From assembly GCA_023451855.1 (NCBI GenBank), contig JAEXXY010000198.1, positions 1 through 8,130 of the forward strand: a stretch of DNA of 8,130 bases, read 5' to 3'. This document shows, piece after piece, positions 1 to 5,316 of this stretch. Made by a program: the position numbers and the translations under genes. The stretch is from Actinomycetes bacterium (GTDB lineage Bacteria; Actinomycetota; Actinomycetes; Actinomycetales; Dermatophilaceae). Each line of letters begins with the position of its first letter. Position 1 is the stretch's first letter. Below the pieces are notes generated by a model. It saw nothing but the letters and a program-made list of their open reading frames with translations. It did not search any database and had not been told where the DNA came from.

Positions 1-720
1 CTCGCCGGCGCCCTCTTCGCGTCGGGGCGCCGGCACGCCCTCGACATCGCCGCGATGCGTGGCCTGCGCTCGACGCTGCTCGACTCGGGCGCGTACGCCG
101 ACGACCCGCGCCAGCAGCGCTGGCTCGCGGCTGCCGGGTACGAGTGCACGCGCACGTGGCTGCAGATGACCCGACGCGTCGCCACTGAGGAGGCCACGAG
201 CCTGCCCGGCCCGCGCGAGGGCGTCACGGTGCGGCCCGTCGAGCAGCACGACGACGGGCTGCCGGTGGCCGCAGATCTGCAGGCCGTGCACCGCGTGCTC
301 GAGGAGTCGTTCCAGGACCACTTCAGCAGCTACCGAGAGAGCTTCCCCGAGTTCGTCATGCGCCTGCGCGAGGACCCCGGCCACCGCTGGGACCACTGGT
401 GGCTCGCCACGGTGCAGACCGACGACGGCGAGCTGCCCGCCGGCGCCGTCGTCTCCACGGTGCTGCCGCCCGACGCCGACGGTGTCGAGGGCAGCTACAT
501 CGACTACATCGGCGTGCACCGCAGGGCTCGCGGCCGCGGCGTCGCCAAGGCGCTGCTGAATCGCGTCATCGCCGAGGCGGCCGTGCAGGGGCGCAACCGT
601 GTTGGGCTCGAGGTGGACGCCGACTCGCCGACCGGAGCCGACGGGCTCTACACGGCGATGGGGTGGGTCACCGACTACCGCACCCAGTCCTGGCACCAGC
701 ACCTCGACGTCGAGCGCTGA
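1..720 (+). CDS. GNAT-family N-acetyltransferase, tandem-domain, 5' end outside window
   Basis: The reading frame is open from base 1 to the TGA at 718-720 (239 codons). The ATG at 55 has no ribosome site and sits inside a continuing protein, so the gene most likely starts upstream. The first ~60 residues look like the tail of one GNAT domain, with a W-L-x-A-A-G-Y-E strand followed by T-W-L-Q-M. A second, complete GNAT domain follows from about residue 75 (V-T-V-R-P-V). Its acetyl-CoA pyrophosphate loop reads R-A-R-G-R-G-V-A (nt ~520-545), after the strand Y-I-D-Y-I-G-V, and the domain ends with L-Y-T-A-M-G-W. GNAT enzymes move an acetyl group from acetyl-CoA to an amine; the substrate here cannot be read from sequence. 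Mycothiol synthase MshD also has two GNAT domains, but I see no specific reason to call this MshD. The gene converges on the copper ATPase gene, with an 88-bp gap and only weak hairpins between them. Confidence 0.85.
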   Translation, partial: LAGALFASGRRHALDIAAMRGLRSTLLDSGAYADDPRQQRWLAAAGYECTRTWLQMTRRVATEEATSLPGPREGVTVRPVEQHDDGLPVAADLQAVHRVLEESFQDHFSSYRESFPEFVMRLREDPGHRWDHWWLATVQTDDGELPAGAVVSTVLPPDADGVEGSYIDYIGVHRRARGRGVAKALLNRVIAEAAVQGRNRVGLEVDADSPTGADGLYTAMGWVTDYRTQSWHQHLDVER

Positions 721-808
721 GGCCGGGCGCCGAGGTCGGGCGCGGGGTCACGCCGACGGCGAAAGGGCGCGAGGGTGGAGCCACCTCGAGGTCGCCGGCG
801 GAGGCTGG

Positions 809-3226
809 TCACAGGTGCGTGGTGCGCAGGCGCAGGGCGTTGCCGATGACGCTGACCGAGGAGAGCGCCATCGCAGCGGCGGCGATCATCGGGGACAGGA
901 GCAGCCCGAACGCCGGGTAGAGCACGCCGGCCGCCAGCGGGATGCCGGCGGCGTTGTACGCGAACGCGAACCACAGGTTCTGGCGGATGTTCGACATGGT
1001 CGCCTCGGACAGCTGCCGGGTGCGGACGATGCCGGTCAGGTCGCCCTTGAGGAGCGTGACGCCGGCGCTCTCGATGGCGACGTCGGTGCCGGTGCTCATC
1101 GCGATGCCGACGTCGGCGGCGGTCAGGGCCGGTGCGTCGTTGACGCCGTCCCCGGCCATGGCCACGACGCGGCCCTCGGCGCGCAGCGCGTTGACGACGT
1201 CGCTCTTGTGGTCGGGCAGCACCTCTGCCTCGACGCGGTCGATGCCCAGGCTGCGCGCGACGGCGTCGGCGGTGACGCGGTTGTCACCCGTGAGCATGAC
1301 GACCTCGATGCCGTCCTGGCGCAGGGCCCTCAGCGCGGCCGGCGTCGTCTCCTTGACGGGGTCGGCGATGGCGAGCACGCCCGCGAGGGCCTCGTCGACG
1401 GCGACGTAGACGACGCTGGCGCCGTCGGCGCGCAGCCGGTCGGCCTCGGCGTCCATGTCCGAGGTGTCGACGCCCTGGGCGGTGAGGAACTGGCTGCTGC
1501 CCACGAGGACGCGTCGTCCGTCGACGGTCCCGGTGACGCCCTTGCCGACCGGCGCGTCGAAGTCGGTGACCTGCGGGACGGGCAGGCCGGCGTCGGTGGC
1601 GGCGCGGACGACCGCCAGGCCGAGGGGGTGCTCGCTGGCACGTTCGACGGCTGCGGCCAGCCGCAGCACCTCGTCGTCGTCGAAGCCTCCAGCGGCGGCG
1701 ATGTGGGTGACCGACGGACGCCCCTGGGTCAGGGTGCCGGTCTTGTCGACGACGAGGGTGTCCACCTTCTCCATCAGCTCGAGGGCCTCGGCGTTCTTGA
1801 TGAGGACGCCGAGTGAGGCACCGCGACCGACGCCGACCATGATCGAGACCGGCGTGGCCAGGCCGAGCGCACAGGGGCAGGCGATGATGAGGACGCTGAC
1901 GGCGACGACGAGCGCGTGCGCCAGGCGTGGCTCGGGCCCGACGGTGGCCCAGACGACGAACGCGACGACGGCGGCCCCGATGACGGCGGGCACGAACACG
2001 GCCGAGACCCGGTCGGCCGTGCGCTGGATGGGCGCACGGGAGCGTTGTGCCTCGGCGACCATCTGCACGATCCGGGCGAGCATCGTGTCGCGCCCGACGC
2101 TCTCGGCGCCCATGACCAAGGATCCGGTCTGGTTGACGGTGCCGCCGATGACCCTGTCCCCGCTGGTCTTGGTGACCGGCATGGACTCCCCGGTCACCAT
2201 CGACTCGTCGACAGTGGAGCGTCCCTCGTGCACGGTTCCGTCGACGGGGACGGACTCGCCGGGGCGCACCCGCAGCAGGTCGCCGACCTGGACGAGGTCG
2301 AGAGTGACCTCGTGCTCGGTGCCGTCCGCCTGGAGGCGGTGCGCCGACTTCGGGGTGAGGTCGAGCAGGGCGCGGATGGCGCCGGAGGTGCTCTCGCGGG
2401 CGCGCAGCTCGAGGACCTGCCCGAGCAGCACGAGCGTCGTGATGACGGAGGCGGCCTCGAAGTAGACCGCGACGGCTCCGTCCATCCGGAAGGCCTCGGG
2501 GAACAGCCCGGGCGCGACGGTCGCCACGACGCTGAAGAGCCAGGCGACGCCGGTGCCCATCGCGATGAGCGTGAACATGTTCAGCCTCATCGTGCGCACG
2601 GAGGTCCACCCGCGCTGGAAGAACGGCCAGCCGGCCCACAGCACCACGGGGGTGGCGAGCACGAGCTGGGCCCAGTTGGCCGCGCTCGTGGGGATGGCGT
2701 CCTCGAGGGCGGGGACCAGGTCGCGCCCCATGGACAGGACGAGCACCGGGATGCTGAGGACGACGGCGACCACGAACCGCCGGGTCATGTCGGCCAGCTC
2801 GGGATTGGGCCCACTGTCCGCGGTCACGGTGACCGGTTCGAGCGCCATCCCGCAGATGGGGCAGGAGCCCGGGCCGGGCCGCCGGATCTCCGGGTGCATC
2901 GGGCACGTCCACTCGACCGCGTCGCCCGCGGAGGGCGTCGGGCGTCCGGCAGGCGCGTCGGGGTGTGCCGGTGCCGGGTGCCCGGGGTGGTGGTGTCCGG
3001 CGGCCGCGTGGTCGTGCTCGGCGCCGACGTGACTGCCCGTGCCGCCCACGTACTCAGCTGGGTGCGCGGCGAAGGTGGCTCGGCAGCCGGCGGAGCAGAA
3101 GTGGTACGTGTGCCCGTCGAGCTCGTGGCGGTGCTCGCTGGTGGCGGGGTCGACGTCCATGCCGCAGACGGGGTCCTGCACCAGCGAACGCGTCGAGGCG
3201 GTCGAGGGTTCGCGGTGGCTGTCCAT
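809..3226 (-). CDS. copA: Copper(I)-translocating P1B-type ATPase with YHS and heavy-metal-binding N-terminus
   Basis: This 805-residue membrane pump should export Cu(I), and possibly Ag(I), using ATP. The N-terminus carries a YHS domain (~16-60, D-P-V-C-G-M at 18-23, Cys44 and Cys48) and a His-rich linker (~66-88). A heavy-metal-binding domain follows (~106-131; C-P-M-H-P at 108-112, C-P-I-C-G-M at 122-127). The P-type core has TGES at 345-348, the metal-site CPC at 450-452 and DKTGT with phosphorylated Asp494. It also has the HP motif at 533-534, TGDN at 646-649 and GDGVND at 692-697. Tyr757-Asn758 and M-x-x-S-S (786-790) match the Cu(I)-selective P1B-1 class. No GMTCxxC-type HMA domain is present. 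The ATG at 3226 is the furthest upstream possible start, because an in-frame TAG lies six codons before it. GGAGGT directly abuts the ATG, too close to act as a normal ribosome site, which fits leaderless translation. A CsoR-type operator in the promoter supports copper induction. Silver specificity cannot be excluded. Confidence 0.95.
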   Translation of the reverse strand: MDSHREPSTASTRSLVQDPVCGMDVDPATSEHRHELDGHTYHFCSAGCRATFAAHPAEYVGGTGSHVGAEHDHAAAGHHHPGHPAPAHPDAPAGRPTPSAGDAVEWTCPMHPEIRRPGPGSCPICGMALEPVTVTADSGPNPELADMTRRFVVAVVLSIPVLVLSMGRDLVPALEDAIPTSAANWAQLVLATPVVLWAGWPFFQRGWTSVRTMRLNMFTLIAMGTGVAWLFSVVATVAPGLFPEAFRMDGAVAVYFEAASVITTLVLLGQVLELRARESTSGAIRALLDLTPKSAHRLQADGTEHEVTLDLVQVGDLLRVRPGESVPVDGTVHEGRSTVDESMVTGESMPVTKTSGDRVIGGTVNQTGSLVMGAESVGRDTMLARIVQMVAEAQRSRAPIQRTADRVSAVFVPAVIGAAVVAFVVWATVGPEPRLAHALVVAVSVLIIACPCALGLATPVSIMVGVGRGASLGVLIKNAEALELMEKVDTLVVDKTGTLTQGRPSVTHIAAAGGFDDDEVLRLAAAVERASEHPLGLAVVRAATDAGLPVPQVTDFDAPVGKGVTGTVDGRRVLVGSSQFLTAQGVDTSDMDAEADRLRADGASVVYVAVDEALAGVLAIADPVKETTPAALRALRQDGIEVVMLTGDNRVTADAVARSLGIDRVEAEVLPDHKSDVVNALRAEGRVVAMAGDGVNDAPALTAADVGIAMSTGTDVAIESAGVTLLKGDLTGIVRTRQLSEATMSNIRQNLWFAFAYNAAGIPLAAGVLYPAFGLLLSPMIAAAAMALSSVSVIGNALRLRTTHL

Positions 3227-3232
3227 ACCTCC

Positions 3233-3260
3233 AACATACCCCTATGGGGTATCTAGTCAA
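3233..3260 (-). promoter_or_regulatory. Promoter of the copper ATPase gene, leaderless
   Basis: On the minus strand TTGACT (3260-3255) resembles a housekeeping -35 box. After 16 bases it is followed by TATGTT (3238-3233), which fits the actinobacterial TANNNT -10 box. Six bases separate the -10 box from A3226, so the expected start of transcription is the A of the ATG. This is inferred from spacing alone, but it agrees with the lack of a usable ribosome site. Confidence 0.7.
3236..3252. promoter_or_regulatory. CsoR-type copper operator
   Basis: ATACCCCTATGGGGTAT is a perfect 7-bp inverted repeat around TAT. It matches the TACCC...GGGTA dyad bound by the Cu(I)-sensing repressor CsoR ahead of copper-export genes in Gram-positive bacteria. 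It fills the spacer between the -35 and -10 boxes and overlaps the -10, so bound repressor would block RNA polymerase until copper releases it. The csoR gene itself is not in the window and must lie elsewhere. Related CsoR-family sensors (RcnR-like, persulfide-sensing CstR) use similar G/C-tract sites, but the copper pump context favours CsoR. Confidence 0.8.
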
Positions 3261-3278
3261 GGGGGTGGGAGAGGCAGT

Positions 3279-3307
3279 GCTGGCCCGGCCCGGGGACCGG
3301 GGCCAGC
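3279..3307. repeat. GC-rich hairpin between tRNA terminator and copper promoter
   Basis: GCTGGCCC (3279-3286) pairs perfectly with GGGCCAGC (3300-3307). Two further G-C pairs form if G3299 is bulged. No T-run follows on either strand. It lies between the tRNA-Pro terminator and the copper ATPase promoter, so it may act as a backup terminator that keeps tRNA readthrough out of the repressed gene. That role is inferred. Confidence 0.4.
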
Positions 3308-3320
3308 GCATGAAAGCGGA

Positions 3321-3350
3321 GAGGCCCTCGCTCAGATGAGCAAGGGCCTC
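3321..3350 (-). terminator. Rho-independent-type terminator of tRNA-Pro
   Basis: The two 14-base arms (3321-3334 and 3337-3350; outer bases GAGGCCC and GGGCCTC) pair along their whole length with one G-T wobble. The formal loop is only two bases, so the last pair or two probably open. It begins 20 bases downstream of the tRNA 3' end on the minus strand. The U-tract is weak (TCCGCTTT), which is common for terminators in high-GC actinobacteria. Confidence 0.7.
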
Positions 3351-3368
3351 TTGACCTGCGGTTTTACC

Positions 3369-3444
<76 letters not shown>

Positions 3445-3587
3445 GTGCTGCGGATCGGGTGTACCCGAGGCAGCAAGAGGAGACTCTAGCGCAGGCCCCG
3501 GCCCATCTCCGAATCGGGCCCCAGGAGGCTCGCTCTGCCTATCTCGACGCGTCGACCGGGGCGCGAAAGCGTCCCAGCCGACCGCGT

Positions 3588-3630
3588 TTCCTCCGTCACT
3601 GCTGCGTCCCGCGCAGCAGTGACGGAGGAA
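3588..3630. repeat. Long palindrome 1 (REP-like hairpin)
   Basis: An 18-bp perfect stem, TTCCTCCGTCACTGCTGC (3588-3605) against its exact reverse complement (3613-3630), encloses the 7-base loop GTCCCGC. The inner stem and loop are shared with palindrome 2 at 3664-3704, while the outer arms differ. It could be a terminator for the leftward phosphoesterase gene or one half of a paired extragenic palindromic repeat. There is no T-run on either side. Confidence 0.8.
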
Positions 3631-3663
3631 CAGGAGCCCTGCCGCTCGGAGCAGGTGCTGGCC

Positions 3664-3704
3664 CGCTACGTCAGTGCTGCGTCCCGTGCAGCAGTGACGT
3701 AGCG
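3664..3704. repeat. Long palindrome 2 (REP-like hairpin) overlapping a gene end
   Basis: The arms 3664-3680 and 3688-3704 pair over 17 positions with one G-G mismatch (3674 with 3694). The loop is GTCCCGT. The core TGCTGCGTCCCG and the flanking CGTCA/TGACG are the same as in palindrome 1. The outermost stem is CGCTA/TAGCG here, against TTCCTC/GAGGAA there. The TGA stop of the phosphoesterase gene (3673-3671) lies in the left arm, so the palindrome encodes the last ~10 residues of that protein. Confidence 0.75.
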
Positions 3705-4693
3705 TGTAGCGTCCGGACACCGTGGGGGTACCGCCCTTGGCGCGTCGCGTCAGGCGGGGGAGCGGGGGAGCGGGGGACGAGGGTCAGCAGGGTCGCCTCG
3801 GGGCGACAGGCGAGCCGCACGGGCGCGGTCGGGGCGGTGCCGAGGCCCGCCGACACCTCGAGCCATGCGGCGTCGGCGGGTGCCTGCGACGACGGTGTCG
3901 ACCCGGCGCCGGGCCACCACCGCGACACCCCCTTGACGCGCGAGGTGTCGAGGTCGCAGTTCGTGACGAGGGCGCCGTAGCCGGGGACGCAGACCTGGCC
4001 GCCGTGGGTGTGGCCGGCCAGGACGAGCCGCGCACCGTCGGCGGTGAACGCGTCGAGCACCCGCTGGTAGGGGGCGTGGGTGATCCCGATCGTCAGGTCG
4101 GCCGACGGGTCGGCGGGGCCGTGGACGAGGTCGAGCCGGTCGTAGCCGAGGTGCGGGTCGTCGACGCCGACGAGCTCGAGGCGCAGGCCGCGCACCTCGA
4201 GCACCCTGCGGCGGTTCGTCAGGTCTGCCCAGCCGCGGTCGAGCCCACGGCGCAGGTCGTCGGTGGGCAGCCGGGGCGTCGAGCCGACGCCCTTGGCGTG
4301 GTGGCGCGTCAGGTACCGCAGCGGGTTCTTCACCTTCGGCGCGAAGTAGTCGTTCGAGCCGAGGACGTAGGCGCCCGGGACGTCGAGGAGCAGCTCGAAC
4401 GCGTCGAGCAGGGCCGGCACGGCGTCGTGCGCGGCGAGGTTGTCACCGGTGTTGACGACGAGGTCGGGGTCGAGGGAGGCGAGGCTGCGCACCCACGCGG
4501 CCCGCGCGCGCTGGCGCGGAACGAGGTGGATGTCGGACACGTGCAGCACCCGCAGCGGTTCGCTGCCCTCCGGCAGCACCGGAACCTCGAAACGCCTGAG
4601 CACGAAGGCGTTCCGTTCGACGAGCGAGGCCCAACCGAGCACGGCGGCGCCGGCGGCACCGAGGCCCAGCACGGTCTTCGTCACGGCATGCAT
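3671..4693 (-). CDS. Membrane-anchored calcineurin-like metallophosphoesterase
   Basis: With the start at 4693 the protein has 340 residues. A hydrophobic N-terminal segment (~6-25, rich in Ala, Gly, Val and Leu) should anchor it in the membrane, followed by a YkuE/YaeI-like phosphoesterase domain. The metal ligands are visible in order: D-x-H (Asp54, His56), GDN (Asp84), GSND (Asn114), H206 in G-I-T-H-A-P, and GHTHGGQ (His228, His230). The family is two-metal phosphohydrolases, some acting on lipid-linked phosphates; the substrate is unknown. The start at 4693 has GAGG nine bases upstream; ATGs at 4702 and 4714 in the same frame are also possible. The frame stays open further upstream, but that part overlaps the divergent YqeY gene. 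The core ends near residue 308. The Pro-rich tail then runs into a palindrome that supplies the stop. An adjacent homologue exists beside ponA2 in M. tuberculosis (Rv3683, from memory). Confidence 0.9.
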   Translation of the reverse strand: MHAVTKTVLGLGAAGAAVLGWASLVERNAFVLRRFEVPVLPEGSEPLRVLHVSDIHLVPRQRARAAWVRSLASLDPDLVVNTGDNLAAHDAVPALLDAFELLLDVPGAYVLGSNDYFAPKVKNPLRYLTRHHAKGVGSTPRLPTDDLRRGLDRGWADLTNRRRVLEVRGLRLELVGVDDPHLGYDRLDLVHGPADPSADLTIGITHAPYQRVLDAFTADGARLVLAGHTHGGQVCVPGYGALVTNCDLDTSRVKGVSRWWPGAGSTPSSQAPADAAWLEVSAGLGTAPTAPVRLACRPEATLLTLVPRSPAPPPDATRQGRYPHGVRTLHATSLLHGTQH

Positions 4694-4772
4694 GGGCCTC
4701 ATCCTCGCATCCATGCCGGGCCGGGCGAGAAACCCGGCGGGGACGTGCGCCGCGACCTGAGAGACTGACGCC

Positions 4773-5228
4773 ATGAGCACCCTCAAGGAGCAGCTGAAGT
4801 CCGACCTCACCGCCGCGATGCGCGAGCGCGACCAGGTGCGGGCCGGCTCGATCCGGATGGCCCTCACCGCGGTGACGAACGAGGAGGTCGCCGGCAAGGA
4901 GCACCGTGAGCTGTCCGACGACGACGTGCTCAAGGTGCTGTCCAAGGAGGCGAAGAAGCGTCGCGAGGCCGCCGAGGCCTACACCGGCGCCGGCCGGGCC
5001 GAGCTGGCCGCCAAGGAGGAGGCCGAGCTCGCCGTCCTCGAGACCTACCTGCCGAAGCAGCTCGGCGACGACGAGCTCGAGGCGATCGTGCGCGAGGCCG
5101 TCACGGCCTCCGGTGCCACCGGGATGCCGCAGATGGGCCTGGCGATGAAGGCCGCGAACGCCGCCGTCGCCGGGCGCGCCGAGGGTGGCCGCGTCGCCGC
5201 AGTCGTCCGACGCGTCCTCGCCGGCTGA
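4773..5228 (+). CDS. GatB/YqeY domain-containing protein
   Basis: The 151-residue, highly charged, mostly helical protein has the usual length of the YqeY family. It opens with M-S-T-L-K-E-Q-L-K-S-D-L-T-A-A-M-R and R-I-A/M-L-type helix residues. It continues through K-E-A-K-K-R-R-E-A-A-E-A-Y and L-E-T-Y-L-P-K-Q-L, and ends with a short helix that includes G-M-P-Q-M-G. The Y-L-P-x-Q-L motif is typical of the family. YqeY resembles the tail domain of GatB, which contacts tRNA in the Glu/Asp-tRNA amidotransferase, but its own role is not established. The start codon follows a weak purine stretch (GAGAGA), and the gene is divergent from the phosphoesterase gene with a 79-bp gap. A strong hairpin ends it. 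Family assignment is confident; function is unknown. Confidence 0.93.
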   Translation: MSTLKEQLKSDLTAAMRERDQVRAGSIRMALTAVTNEEVAGKEHRELSDDDVLKVLSKEAKKRREAAEAYTGAGRAELAAKEEAELAVLETYLPKQLGDDELEAIVREAVTASGATGMPQMGLAMKAANAAVAGRAEGGRVAAVVRRVLAG

Positions 5229-5246
5229 GCGCCCCCGCACGACGAA

Positions 5247-5273
5247 GGGCCCGACGCGCGATGCGTCGGGCCC
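5247..5273. terminator. Shared bidirectional terminator between convergent genes
   Basis: GGGCCCGACGC (5247-5257) pairs with its perfect complement (5263-5273) around the loop GCGAT. It lies 18 bases past the YqeY stop codon and 43 bases past the penicillin-binding protein stop on the other strand. The plus side is followed by a moderately T-rich run (CTCATCGTTGTGTT). A smaller 6-bp hairpin with a tetraloop (5292-5307) sits closer to the leftward gene and may help end its transcript. Confidence 0.8.
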
Positions 5274-5316
5274 CTCATCGTTGTGTTCGTGGCGACGTGC
5301 TCGTCGCGACTGCGGG

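Noticed and set aside
721..808. Terminator between the acetyltransferase and copper ATPase genes
   Set aside because: Only short dyads are visible (GGTGG-AG-CCACC, ACCTCGAGGT), with no stable stem or T-run; not enough to call.
599..1816. Plus-strand open frames of 405 (599-1816) and 446 (1916-3256) codons across the copper ATPase gene
   Set aside because: Both are shadows of the minus-strand ATPase gene, with compositionally biased sequences and no motifs.
2824..3237. Minus-strand frame starting ATG TTG GAG at 3237, just upstream of copA
   Set aside because: It overlaps the copA N-terminus in another frame and encodes Thr/Pro/Arg-rich shadow sequence. Its ATG overlaps the -10 box.
4694..4945. 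Upstream extension of the phosphoesterase frame to 4945
   Set aside because: It would cover the start of the divergent YqeY gene and adds residues before the membrane anchor that do not look like the family; starts at 4693-4714 are more sensible.
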